A stretch of 64,000 bases of DNA from an uncultured Lachnospiraceae bacterium. Lineage in GTDB: Bacteria > Bacillota > Clostridia > Lachnospirales > Lachnospiraceae. Under the pieces are notes generated by a model. The model had not been told where the DNA came from. It ran no database searches and saw only the letters and a list, made by a program, of their open reading frames with translations. How positions within the stretch are numbered: the stretch's first letter is position 1; each line of letters starts with the position of its first letter. Positions 25,714-34,582 of the stretch are shown in pieces. Where the stretch lies: contig CAJUQJ010000015.1 of the NCBI GenBank assembly GCA_910588215.1, positions 1-64,000 on the forward strand, written 5' to 3'. The position numbers and the translations under genes are program-made.

Positions 25714-27981
25714 TCAGTGCTTTGAGATCACTTCTCCCCAATTCGTGATACCAATGACACGCAGGGCAAAATCCGTATATTTGGCGGCCTCCGCCGTATC
25801 GACATATTTGAATGCATTGTAGATAGATTTCCGGCCGCCACCCAGGGTGTTGATCCCCAGCGCCAGTCCCTGCGCCAGTTCTGTCGGCGCATCTGTCTGT
25901 CTGGAAAACAGCATACTGTCAATATACCTGTTGGACTCTATGATCTTATAGGCGTACACGAAAGAAGCTGCCTGCAGATCCTGCCCGGCAGAAGACGTAT
26001 AGCCCATCTCGCTCAGGATCACATGCCGTACCTCTCCGGAATCCGTTAAATAATCTTCTTTCTGCAGATAATCCGTCAACACATGAATATTCTTGATCGT
26101 GATCACCGGCGTAGTCTCCGAGTTCAATACATAAGAACCGGACTTACCGCTGGTACTCCATGCCTTGGCGCTGGTCAACGGATAATTATACGGATGCTGT
26201 GCCACGCCCCAGTCTATGTTCCCGTCTTCTTTGATATTTCTGTTAAATTCATCCAGAATCTGTTTGGAACCGTATCCGCCGTTGGAGTACAGGCTCTTGG
26301 CCCACTGCTGGTCCAGAGAAATATAGACCCTGGCATTGCCGTTGATGCTTAAGATCGCATTATAGAAAATACGGAAGGCCTTCGCATACTCCTCGACATA
26401 ATCCTCCGTCTCCATATATTCTATGTAATTCCATTCCTTTCTGGCATTGATCTCATTGCCGATCACCCAGTTCATCACCTTACCATGCCCGGTACCCGCA
26501 TAGCGGTTTGCCAGGAAAGAAGCTATGGCAGCGATATATTCTGTTCCTGCTTCATCTGTGGCATTGAAAGCATAGTAAGGTGCATTGCCGCCTCCGGAAC
26601 GAGCCTTCGGATGGATCAGTTCCATATACCCCGGATGAATATCATTTAAAATAATAGCCGTTGTGATAATGCCCTTATTCGTCAGAGTAGAAAAAACGTA
26701 ATCGTATTCTGCTACGACCTGTCCGTTAAAAGCATAGCTTCTTCCATTATAAGTATAATATACCGTCGGATAATAGGCGTTACTCGTATTGCCAAGTATT
26801 CTGCTGAGCGGAATGTTGTAAGCTGCGTGCTTTACGCCCAGATCATCCAATTCCGATCCCCGCAGCTTCTCGGGATCCACCAGAAGGCCCTTCTTAGAGG
26901 ATGTATTCCCAAACGACGGACTGTATCTGGCTATGGCCTCCGGATTCGTAATATGCCGCGGTTTGCTGATCGCCATAAATTTGCCGTCCTTCTTGACCGC
27001 CACAACAAATTTGGAAAACAGTCTGGAATTGGTACTGTTGTAATTCAAATTGACTGAAAAGGTCAGATCCACGTCTTTCTGATCTTCAATGATATATTCA
27101 TCGTCCGTTATTCCGTTCTCATATGCTTTCTCCTCAAACAGATAATAGTAGCCGTCGTCGCTGATCGCTAATCCCTGCGCAGACATGGTCACGTCCACTT
27201 TCCCCGTCTCCGTATTGATCTCGCAGCTTTCTATCTTGGCAAAATCAGCCGCATTCGCTTCCGTCAGTTCAACCTCCGGCGGCCTGTTGCGCACGCCGTC
27301 GATCACAAAGCGTGCAGCGTCCGTAAGTGCCTGAGAAATCCCTTTTCCGGCATGTTCTTTCACATACTCTTTCTTATGCCGCCAGACACTGTACTCCGTC
27401 ATGGCCACAGCCTCGGTGTGAACCATCGCCTCCACCGCTGCATCCGCGATTTCTAGCTGCTCCAAATAATACCGTATTCCCAGAAAAGAACCGGAACCGA
27501 CTAGAAGTACGATCGCCGCAGCGATCCCCGCAATGATAATGATCTTCTTTCTGTTCTTTGATCTTTTCCCTGCTTCATCGGTTTCCTCAATAACGTAGGT
27601 CTCCTCTACCGTAATGGTACGTTCTACCGCTCCTCTGTCATTTACCGTGACCGACTCTTCCAGCTTCACCGACTCTTCCAGCACCTTGCCTTTTTGTCTT
27701 TCCGCTTTGATCCTGGCCTTTTCCTTCTTCAGCTGCTCCTTCTGACGGCGCTTTCTTGCCTTGGCCTTCTTCTTATTCTCGGCCACTTTCGCCTTATCGA
27801 TGACTCTCTTTCTCTTTTTCTTCTTCTTAGGGGGCGCGGAACTGCCGTTCACCTCATTCCCATGCTTACTGTCGGACGCGTGTCTGCTTCCGTTCTCTTC
27901 CAGATCCTGATTATTGTCACCGTCTGCAGCGTTGTTATGATCCGGAATCTTCTTGTCGTCATTACCATTATTCAATGTCAT
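25714..27981 (-). CDS. Membrane-anchored DUF5722 (glycoside hydrolase-like) protein with polybasic cytoplasmic domain
   Basis: 755 residues. Residues 1-50 are Asn/Asp/Ser-rich. Residues about 52-110 are strongly basic (KKKKKRKRVIDKAKVAENKK and further K/R repeats, likely helical). An acidic stretch (about 115-140) precedes a transmembrane helix at about 148-170 (IIIIAGIAAAIVLLVGSGSF). The external part ends in a DUF5722 domain (about 340-750). It is a TIM-barrel-like, hydrolase-related fold with PGYMELIHPKARSG, VMNWVIGNEINAR (a GNE motif as in GH-A enzymes) and VILSEMGYTS. The two Glu are candidate catalytic residues. Its start overlaps the rarA stop by 14 bp. Confidence 0.8.
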   Translation of the reverse strand: MTLNNGNDDKKIPDHNNAADGDNNQDLEENGSRHASDSKHGNEVNGSSAPPKKKKKRKRVIDKAKVAENKKKAKARKRRQKEQLKKEKARIKAERQKGKVLEESVKLEESVTVNDRGAVERTITVEETYVIEETDEAGKRSKNRKKIIIIAGIAAAIVLLVGSGSFLGIRYYLEQLEIADAAVEAMVHTEAVAMTEYSVWRHKKEYVKEHAGKGISQALTDAARFVIDGVRNRPPEVELTEANAADFAKIESCEINTETGKVDVTMSAQGLAISDDGYYYLFEEKAYENGITDDEYIIEDQKDVDLTFSVNLNYNSTNSRLFSKFVVAVKKDGKFMAISKPRHITNPEAIARYSPSFGNTSSKKGLLVDPEKLRGSELDDLGVKHAAYNIPLSRILGNTSNAYYPTVYYTYNGRSYAFNGQVVAEYDYVFSTLTNKGIITTAIILNDIHPGYMELIHPKARSGGGNAPYYAFNATDEAGTEYIAAIASFLANRYAGTGHGKVMNWVIGNEINARKEWNYIEYMETEDYVEEYAKAFRIFYNAILSINGNARVYISLDQQWAKSLYSNGGYGSKQILDEFNRNIKEDGNIDWGVAQHPYNYPLTSAKAWSTSGKSGSYVLNSETTPVITIKNIHVLTDYLQKEDYLTDSGEVRHVILSEMGYTSSAGQDLQAASFVYAYKIIESNRYIDSMLFSRQTDAPTELAQGLALGINTLGGGRKSIYNAFKYVDTAEAAKYTDFALRVIGITNWGEVISKH

Positions 27982-29305
27982 GTGCTGCTTCTTCCTTTAT
28001 ACGTTTCATATGCTCTCTGATCTTCATTTCATACCCGTTGCCTGTTGGCTGATAGAATTCTTTACCGTTCAGTTCATATGGCAGATACTGCTGCCTTACA
28101 TAGTGATTCGGATAGTCATGGGCATATTTATAGCCCGTCCCATGTCCCAGCTTGGCTGCCCCTTTATAGTGGGCATCCTGCAGGTGGGTCGGTATCGGCA
28201 GGTTCCCCGTCTGTCTGACCGCTTCCGACGCCTGGAAGACCGCATTGCAGGCGGCATTGCTCTTCGGCGCGCAAGCCACATAGGAGACCGCCTGAGACAG
28301 AATGATCTGAGCCTCCGGCATTCCTACCCGTTCTACTGCCAGCGAGGCGTTGACCGCCACACACAGCGCCATGGGATCCGCATTGCCCACATCCTCAGAC
28401 GCACAGATCATAATCCGTCTGGCAATAAAAGTCACGCTCTCCCCTGCATACAACATGCGGCTCAGATAATAGATCGCCGCATCCGGATCGGACCCGCGCA
28501 TACTTTTGATAAAAGCCGAAATGGTATCGTAATGGCTGTCCCCCGATTTATCGTATCGTAACACTCGTTTCTGAATGCATTCCTGCGCCACTTCCAGTGT
28601 AATATGTATCTTACCGTCCTCGCTCCGACCGGTCGTCATAATGCCAAGCTCGATCGCGTTCAATGCGTGTCTGGCGTCGCCGCCGGATAGTTCCGCCAGG
28701 AAATCCACTGCATCCTCCTCGATCACCGCATCATAAGCTCCCATGCCCTTGTCTTTGTCATACACTGCCCTGTGAAGCAGTGCCTTGATGTTCTCCATAG
28801 ATAACGGGTGCAATTCAAAAATGATAGAACGAGAGATCAATGCGCCGTTCACCTCAAAATACGGGTTCTCTGTGGTCGCTCCGATCAAGATCAGCGTACC
28901 ATCCTCCACAAAGGGGAGCAGATAATCCTGCTGGCTCTTATTAAACCGGTGGATCTCGTCAATAAACAGTATGGTCTTCTTTCCATACATCCCGCGCAGG
29001 TCCTTGGCCTTCGCCACTACCTCTTCCATATCCTTCTTGCCGGCAACGGTGGCATTGATCTGCGTAAACTCCGCGCTGGTCGTGTTGGCGATCACCCTGG
29101 CCAGAGTCGTCTTCCCCGTGCCGGGCGGCCCATAGAAAATGATCGAACTCAATTTGTCTGCCTTGATCGCACGATAGAGCAGCTTATCCTTCCCTATGAT
29201 ATGCTGCTGTCCCACTACCTCATCCAATGTAGTCGGCCGTAATCTAGCGGCCAGCGGGGATTCCTTCTCCTGATTCGTGTTCCGCATATATTCAAATAAA
29301 TCCAT
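27968..29305 (-). CDS. rarA: Replication-associated recombination protein A (AAA+ ATPase)
   Basis: 445 residues. A clamp-loader-like AAA+ ATPase (RarA/MgsA/WRNIP1 family) that acts at stalled replication forks. It begins LAARLRPTTLDEVVGQQHI, typical of the family. Walker A is YGPPGTGKTTLARVI and Walker B is ILFIDEIHRFN. Sensor 1 is LIGATTENP, and sensor 2 with the lid follows LSGGDARHALNA. The C-terminal MgsA-type tetramerisation domain includes YKYAHDYPNHYVRQQYLP. Full length. Confidence 0.95.
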   Translation of the reverse strand: MDLFEYMRNTNQEKESPLAARLRPTTLDEVVGQQHIIGKDKLLYRAIKADKLSSIIFYGPPGTGKTTLARVIANTTSAEFTQINATVAGKKDMEEVVAKAKDLRGMYGKKTILFIDEIHRFNKSQQDYLLPFVEDGTLILIGATTENPYFEVNGALISRSIIFELHPLSMENIKALLHRAVYDKDKGMGAYDAVIEEDAVDFLAELSGGDARHALNAIELGIMTTGRSEDGKIHITLEVAQECIQKRVLRYDKSGDSHYDTISAFIKSMRGSDPDAAIYYLSRMLYAGESVTFIARRIMICASEDVGNADPMALCVAVNASLAVERVGMPEAQIILSQAVSYVACAPKSNAACNAVFQASEAVRQTGNLPIPTHLQDAHYKGAAKLGHGTGYKYAHDYPNHYVRQQYLPYELNGKEFYQPTGNGYEMKIREHMKRIKEEAAHDIE

Positions 29306-29442
29306 AATATAGTACCTGTATCCTGTCTGTATCTATATGTTGTGGTCAGTCTCTTAAGTACCTGATTTTTGGCACATATTGCTTTTAATCATACCATTTT
29401 ACAGCGAAAACCGCAACCTTCCACTTTCAAAATGACTGCATA

Positions 29443-29468
29443 AAAAAAGACCATTATCGGCCTTTTTT
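29443..29468 (-). terminator. Intrinsic terminator after the GNAT gene
   Basis: On the minus strand, aaaaaaggcc pairs with ggtctttttt (one GU) around a 6-base loop, then a T run. It overlaps the acetyltransferase stop codon. Confidence 0.75.
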
Positions 29469-30245
29469 CAACATATCCTCTATATAGCCGTCAGCCTTCG
29501 CCGTGGCCTCCACCCACCCCGGACGGAAACCGCTCCGTATCGCATTTCTGACAGATTTTACATTGGACCAGGCGGCACAGTAAAAAGGTACAAGCTCTCG
29601 TTCAAATGTCTCTCTTGCAAGCCTGTTTGTCAGCGCCGACGCAATCCCTGCTCGTCTGTATGCCGGCAGAACATCCACACCGATCTGCCACATGGTATCG
29701 CAGTCCGCCGAACAACCTGCCAATCCGACCAATTGGCCCCGATCAAATGCGCCTACCGCCAGTCTGTCCAGATGCTTGTGGTCTGCGCACAGAGCATTCT
29801 TCCACTCCGGCAGATACAGTCCCGCAAACTCTGTGGATTCCATGACCCTGAATTCAAAGGTACCCGCACAAAGCCGCTCATACCGGAGTACCTCGTCGAT
29901 ATCCGGTAAGAAATAGTCCGCCATAAAGCAGATTCTAGCCCCCGCCGTCTCCAATATCCTATTGAGTGGATACATACCCGGCGTCTCGAAACAATTCTCT
30001 ATCGCAGGCATACGATCGATACACTGCTCTATTAACGGAAGCAGATCTTCCCGTCCCGTGACTACAACATTCGTGCCGTAAGATACCAGATTGCAGATAT
30101 GTGGCAATTCCAGATATCTTCTCGCACGATCCGAGGCTTTTGACACATGCACGTTACTATGCACTGACAGAAAATCTTCCGGCGCGCAGCTACAGTCATA
30201 AGCCGACTGTTCCAAAGCAATCCTCATGATCATGCTGTTATCCAT
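29454..30245 (-). CDS. GNAT family N-acetyltransferase
   Basis: 263 residues; RBS aggaggat. The C-terminal half (about 130-260) is a GNAT domain. The acetyl-CoA-binding motif A is QIGVDVLPAYRRAGIASALT (R-x2-G-I-A), and motif B is LVPFYCAAWSNVKSVRNAIR. The N-terminal half (about 1-125) has no clear domain and may be substrate-specific; two Cys lie in DCSCAPEDF. Substrate unknown. It is transcribed alone, with a terminator at its stop. Confidence 0.85.
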   Translation of the reverse strand: MDNSMIMRIALEQSAYDCSCAPEDFLSVHSNVHVSKASDRARRYLELPHICNLVSYGTNVVVTGREDLLPLIEQCIDRMPAIENCFETPGMYPLNRILETAGARICFMADYFLPDIDEVLRYERLCAGTFEFRVMESTEFAGLYLPEWKNALCADHKHLDRLAVGAFDRGQLVGLAGCSADCDTMWQIGVDVLPAYRRAGIASALTNRLARETFERELVPFYCAAWSNVKSVRNAIRSGFRPGWVEATAKADGYIEDMLKKGR

Positions 30246-30428
30246 ATTATATCAATCCTCCTAATCCCCAAAATATGCTTATTGGCCTGCTCTTCCTTTC
30301 GGTCTCGCAGATTCCCTTATCATACTTACCTCTCATATCTCTCCGGACACAAACTTTTCTACTAAAAGTACGGTGCCAATATTCGCGTATACCTGCGCAT
30401 ATGCACACATACAGACAATCTTCAATAC

Positions 30429-31118
30429 TTAATCAAAAAGCAGTTCATCCACCGTCACAAACTCATACCCCTCTTCCGTCAATTCATCGATGACCTGCAG
30501 CGCCGCCGTCACCGTGGATTTGTATTCATCATGCATCAAAATGATCGCATTCTCCTTCACTTTCGCGGTCACCTTCTGTACAATACCGGCCACATTATCG
30601 CTGCACCAATCTAAGGGATCAACGGTCCACAATACCGGAAACATGTTCAGTTCCTTCTCGAATTTCTTGTCCCATGTACCATATGGCGGCCGTACATATT
30701 GGACTTCCTGTCCCGTCAACTTCTCGATCGTCTCACTGGTCCGAATCAGTTCCTCCTTAAATGCCTCGCCGTTACTGCTGCTTAGTTGTATATGGCTGTA
30801 GGTATGGTTACCGATCAGATGGCCCTCCTTCGACATACGCTGAATCAGCTCCGGATACTGCTCCGCATGCATTCCCGTCACGAAAAAAGTAGCTTTGACG
30901 CCACGCTCCTTTAGCCCATCCAAAAGCTGCTCCGTATAATAAGGATGCGGCCCATCGTCAAAAGTAATGGCAATCTTCTTACTGTCCTCATCCTCCCCGG
31001 CGGCCTTCGCCGAGAGCCTGTTACTCATGACCGCAACTCCACATAAGACGAATACCGCCATTAAAATAGCAGTCGCTCTCATAGTTCTTCCCAACCGAAT
31101 ACTGTTCTTTCCACGCAT
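30429..31118 (-). CDS. Polysaccharide deacetylase (NodB/CE4), membrane-anchored or secreted
   Basis: 229 residues from the ATG at 31118 (aaggatggag upstream); an in-frame ATG at 31211 lacks support. A signal-anchor helix at about 11-32 (MRATAILMAVFVLCGVAV) is followed by the NodB domain. Motif 1 is TFDDGPHPYYT, motif 2 HTYSH (metal His-x3-His), motif 3 RPPYGTW, motif 4 VDPLDW and motif 5 ILMHDEY. All five are intact. Family members N-deacetylate peptidoglycan or other polysaccharides and can confer lysozyme resistance. It lies next to a VanS/VanR-like two-component system, suggesting envelope-stress control. Confidence 0.92.
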   Translation of the reverse strand: MRGKNSIRLGRTMRATAILMAVFVLCGVAVMSNRLSAKAAGEDEDSKKIAITFDDGPHPYYTEQLLDGLKERGVKATFFVTGMHAEQYPELIQRMSKEGHLIGNHTYSHIQLSSSNGEAFKEELIRTSETIEKLTGQEVQYVRPPYGTWDKKFEKELNMFPVLWTVDPLDWCSDNVAGIVQKVTAKVKENAIILMHDEYKSTVTAALQVIDELTEEGYEFVTVDELLFD

Positions 31119-31346
31119 CCATACTCCATCCTTACTCTGTCTGCAGATTCGTAACACTATAACATCCGTTGTGTCTTGTGTAATACTTCTCACAATAGCA
31201 GACGTTTTCATGTAATCTGACTTCTTTTAAAGAATATATATGTTGATGGGACGATGCGCATACTGTCATCAGCAGAACATTATTGCTTATAGCTATAGGC
31301 ACAACAGGATTCCATATCGCTTTAGCAAAAATACCAGCTGTAATAC

Positions 31347-32510
31347 TTAAGAAGGCATCCAGATCTGAAATGCTTTCGTGTAGCCCTGGCCATACTCCAG
31401 TCTTACGCACAGTTCGCCGCCATGCATCTCCACGATCTTATGGGCAATACTAAGTCCCAGACCGCTGCCACCTGTTGAGCAGCGTGCCTTGTCCGCTCTT
31501 CTGAACGGTTCAAAAATATGTTTCGCAAATTCCCTGTCGATAGCCATGCCGTCATCTGCCACCGTAAGGCAGTAGTCCTCCAGGCGCACAAGCACTCTGC
31601 CGCCTGCTTTACCATAACGGATAGAATTATTTAACAGATTTGTGACGGCTCGCGCCATTTGAATCTTATCCATCAGACAGGGCATAGATTCCTCTGATAT
31701 ATCTATAACAAGTGATATATCTTTCTCCTCAAAATCAGTGTATAACGCTGCCGTACACTCTCTTACAAGTTCACCCAGATCCTCTTCTTCCCGATACAGT
31801 TCAAAACCACTGCTGTCCATCTTCACATACTCAAACAGCAGTGTGATCAACTCATCCATCCGCCTGGATTTATTATAAATAGCCGCCAGATACTCCCGCC
31901 GTTTCTCTTCCTCCTTTACGACCCCATCAGACAATGCCTTGCTGTACCCACACAAAGTCGTGAGCGGCGTCTTAATGTCGTGGGCTATATCAGATAACAG
32001 AAGATTCCTTTGCCGGTCATAGGCAGTCTGCTGGGCTTTTTCTTCCTCTATCAATTCATTGACCTTCTTGGTCACCACACAATAATAATAAAAGGCACCG
32101 ATCATCCATGGCAGCAGACTGATCAGCAACATCACCAGCAAGATCATTATGACTGCGATCCGCAGAACCACGCTCCACCTTCCTGTAAACAATGGCGATG
32201 TCACTGCAATCCGCAGAGAATCCCCCATCAGCTTACTGATACTTCCCTGCACGTATCCGGAAACCGTTCCCGGAAGGAGTGTTGCCAGAGCATATAGTAA
32301 CGTCTGTAATGCAAAAGAGATCGGATTACCGCCACCACTGATCGAAATCTGCAGATCGGATAAAATATCAGCTGTCCAAAGAGTCAATTTCTCATAGAGA
32401 CCTCCAATCGCCTCTTCGCTGACGTAGATGAAGAACATAATGAGAAGAAATCGCTTGATCAGGAACCATCTGAGTGATTTTCTTGCACCTGTCTCACTGT
32501 TATTTCCCAT
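31347..32510 (-). CDS. Sensor histidine kinase (VanS-like)
   Basis: 387 residues. It has membrane segments near 14-35 and 112-150, with a further hydrophobic stretch (ISFALQTLLYALATLLPG). The dimerisation/phosphoacceptor helix contains the H-box LLSDIAHDIKTPLTTLCGYS (His is the phosphorylation site). N-box RAVTNLLNNSIRYG, G1 VADDGMA and G2 GGSGLGLSIAHKIV complete an intact HATPase domain. It partners with the response regulator 5 bp upstream. The signal is probably cell-envelope related because a CE4 deacetylase follows, but no ligand domain is recognised. Confidence 0.92.
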   Translation of the reverse strand: MGNNSETGARKSLRWFLIKRFLLIMFFIYVSEEAIGGLYEKLTLWTADILSDLQISISGGGNPISFALQTLLYALATLLPGTVSGYVQGSISKLMGDSLRIAVTSPLFTGRWSVVLRIAVIMILLVMLLISLLPWMIGAFYYYCVVTKKVNELIEEEKAQQTAYDRQRNLLLSDIAHDIKTPLTTLCGYSKALSDGVVKEEEKRREYLAAIYNKSRRMDELITLLFEYVKMDSSGFELYREEEDLGELVRECTAALYTDFEEKDISLVIDISEESMPCLMDKIQMARAVTNLLNNSIRYGKAGGRVLVRLEDYCLTVADDGMAIDREFAKHIFEPFRRADKARCSTGGSGLGLSIAHKIVEMHGGELCVRLEYGQGYTKAFQIWMPS

Positions 32511-32515
32511 GTATA

Positions 32516-33220
32516 TTATACCCTCTCATCCTTTTCCATGCGATACCCTAATCCTCTGATGGTCTTGATATACTCTTTGCCGTTATGCTCCAGCTTCGTC
32601 CGCAGCTTTGAAATGCCGACCATCACACTGTTATCGGAGGCCATATACTCGTCACCCCAAGCTCTCTCATAGATCTGCTGCTTAGTGAACACCTTACCCG
32701 GCTCCTCCATAAAAAGCTGCAGGATCTTAAACTCAATAGATGTCAGTTCTATCACTTCATCCCCACGGTATACAAGACATGCCTCCGAATCAAGACACAG
32801 ATCCCCGGTGCGCAATTCCTTTACCTTCTTATGCAGATCTGCTCCCGCCCCCAGAGAGTAGAAACGACGAATATTGGAGTTCACTCTGGCTACCGCTTCC
32901 AATGGTTCAAAAGGCTTTGTAATATAGTCGTCCGCTCCCAGATCAAGCCCCAATATCTTATCTGTATTCGTTCCCTTAGCCGACAGCATGATGACCGGAA
33001 TATTATTGGTCTCCCTAATATTGCGTAACACGCGATATCCATCCAGTCCCGGCATCATGATATCCAGAAGCAGCAGATCCGGATTCTCCCTCTTAACGCT
33101 CTCCATCGTTTCCAAACCGTCGGCTGCCTCCAGCACCTCGTACCCGTCTTTCTCCAGATATAGCCGAAGAAGATCTCTGATTTCTGCCTCATCATCCGCT
33201 ATCAAAATCCTGTAACCCAT
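32516..33220 (-). CDS. OmpR/VanR-type response regulator
   Basis: 234 residues; RBS aaaaggag. The receiver domain (1-120) has the acidic pocket IADDEAEIR, the phospho-acceptor Asp in LLLLDIMMPGLDGY, and the switch residues MLSAKG and YITKPFEPLEA. The C-terminal winged-helix DNA-binding domain (about 130-232) includes ELTSIEFKILQLFMEEPGK and GISKLRTKLEHNG. Length and motifs match the VanR subgroup. It precedes the histidine kinase with a 5-bp gap, so they form one operon. Confidence 0.94.
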   Translation of the reverse strand: MGYRILIADDEAEIRDLLRLYLEKDGYEVLEAADGLETMESVKRENPDLLLLDIMMPGLDGYRVLRNIRETNNIPVIMLSAKGTNTDKILGLDLGADDYITKPFEPLEAVARVNSNIRRFYSLGAGADLHKKVKELRTGDLCLDSEACLVYRGDEVIELTSIEFKILQLFMEEPGKVFTKQQIYERAWGDEYMASDNSVMVGISKLRTKLEHNGKEYIKTIRGLGYRMEKDERV

Positions 33221-33299
33221 ATATGGCGCTCCTTTTCCGTTCTCGTAATCTTTCCCCTATTCATTCCTCAGTATTTTAAACTTTAGCATATCACATGTT

Positions 33300-34169
33300 C
33301 TATATCTGCGACATCTCGGCAGTCATATGTCCGTCACGTATCGCGCAAAGCCTCCGGTACAATGCCGCATTGGTCAGGCACTGATAGGGCGCTACGTAGA
33401 AAATATGCGCCACACCACAGGTCAGCACGCTGACGATCTGCCAAAGGATAAAGGACAGGTCCAGTACAAACGCCTTCCATTTCTGCCCATTCATCATATC
33501 TTTACTCATCCGCATCACATCCTTGTAAGGCATATCCGGATGCTCTGCCAGGATATACTCCACCATGCGGTACTGATACTGCTTATAAATTCCAGGAATC
33601 AAAAACAGCAACCCCCACAAGAAGATAGACAACTGCGTATGGAACATTGTCTTCATAATATTCTTATAAGAATGATCAAATGCATAGGCAATATCCTTCA
33701 CCTCTGCACGGCCATCCAAACTCTTTAACATAAACCGGCCTGCGCCCACTATCAGCGGAAAGACCAGTAGAATTTCATATATAAGCATCATCGCTACCAT
33801 CACCAGTAGTACGATCAGAAAAATAACAAGCATCATGATAAATCCGGCAATGAATCCTATCGTCTTCTCTATACTATCCGTATCATCTGTCATTTTATCA
33901 GTAATAACACCCAACGCATCCTCCTCCGAAGTCGTCGGCATCGAACTGTCACTGTCACCAATGTCCACCCAATCGTCCTCATCCGCTGCGACAATCTCTT
34001 TCAACATGACTGTGCTCACTTCACCCGGCATATCTGTTGCAGAAGAAAATATACTGCCGATCCAATTTCCACCAAACACTATCATAACCAGTGCCACCAA
34101 CACGGTCTTCCAATAATTTCTTTGCAAGGCATCTTTCGCCTGCTGTTTTAATTCTTTTCTTGTCCACAT
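33300..34169 (-). CDS. DUF975 integral membrane protein
   Basis: 289 residues. The start MWTRKELKQQAKDALQRNYWKTV is the typical DUF975 N-terminus. It is followed by TM segments at about 24-42, 100-140, 145-165, 195-215 and 235-260. A DIGDSDSSMPTTSEED insertion (about 70-85) forms an acidic loop absent from most family members I recall. RYRMVEYILAEHPDMPYKDVMRMSK is conserved family context. Function not established. A run of 11 G lies 10 bases upstream of the ATG and may influence translation or expression. Confidence 0.88.
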   Translation of the reverse strand: MWTRKELKQQAKDALQRNYWKTVLVALVMIVFGGNWIGSIFSSATDMPGEVSTVMLKEIVAADEDDWVDIGDSDSSMPTTSEEDALGVITDKMTDDTDSIEKTIGFIAGFIMMLVIFLIVLLVMVAMMLIYEILLVFPLIVGAGRFMLKSLDGRAEVKDIAYAFDHSYKNIMKTMFHTQLSIFLWGLLFLIPGIYKQYQYRMVEYILAEHPDMPYKDVMRMSKDMMNGQKWKAFVLDLSFILWQIVSVLTCGVAHIFYVAPYQCLTNAALYRRLCAIRDGHMTAEMSQI

Positions 34170-34179
34170 ACCTGTTTTA

Positions 34180-34190
34180 CCCCCCCCCCC
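34180..34190 (-). repeat. 11-base G homopolymer in the RBS region of the DUF975 gene
   Basis: Eleven consecutive G on the coding strand at 10-20 bases before the ATG. The G tract replaces a conventional AGGAGG. Poly-G tracts slip during replication, so the RBS strength or spacing may vary between cells. The length could also be a sequencing artefact. Confidence 0.6.
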
Positions 34191-34195
34191 TAAAT

Positions 34196-34582
34196 TTTAC
34201 AGGTATTCACTTTTCCACTCCGTTTTCCTTTGCCACAGCCTTTCTCCTGCAAGAATTCAGGCTGTTTCGTCTTACTTTTGTAATAACCGTAACAAGAATA
34301 GCATCTGCATCTTAAACAAAAACCGGAGAAACCTTAATCTATCCTTAAATCATACCAATCAACATGCTTCCACTGCGCGGGATCGTGAAAGCAAAGTCAT
34401 GCAAGCTTGTCCGGGAGAATGTCCTGTTTCCTAGATTCTCTGGCGTTAGGTTGAATAAATTCTCTGATGAACAATTTAGTTCAACAAACTGAACAAGTTG
34501 GCTAAAACTGCTTCGGCATAGAGGAAAGCAGAGAACATCTGAGAATATTCATAGCATTATATATCATATGCTATCAAAAATC
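34196..34582. other. Gene-free interval with copy B of the dispersed repeat
   Basis: No open frame with an RBS was found. 34371-34440 resembles 10156-10225 (see repeat copy A): a cgcg-containing start, gcaagcttgtc, gggagaatg, and a downstream attctc that can pair with gagaat. A short inverted repeat gttca/tgaac lies at about 34482-34498. The interval separates DUF975 and the RACo-like gene. Confidence 0.5.

Noticed and set aside
31132..31410. Minus-strand open frame of 92 residues after the histidine kinase
   Set aside because: It overlaps the kinase 3' end in another frame and shows no domain or RBS.
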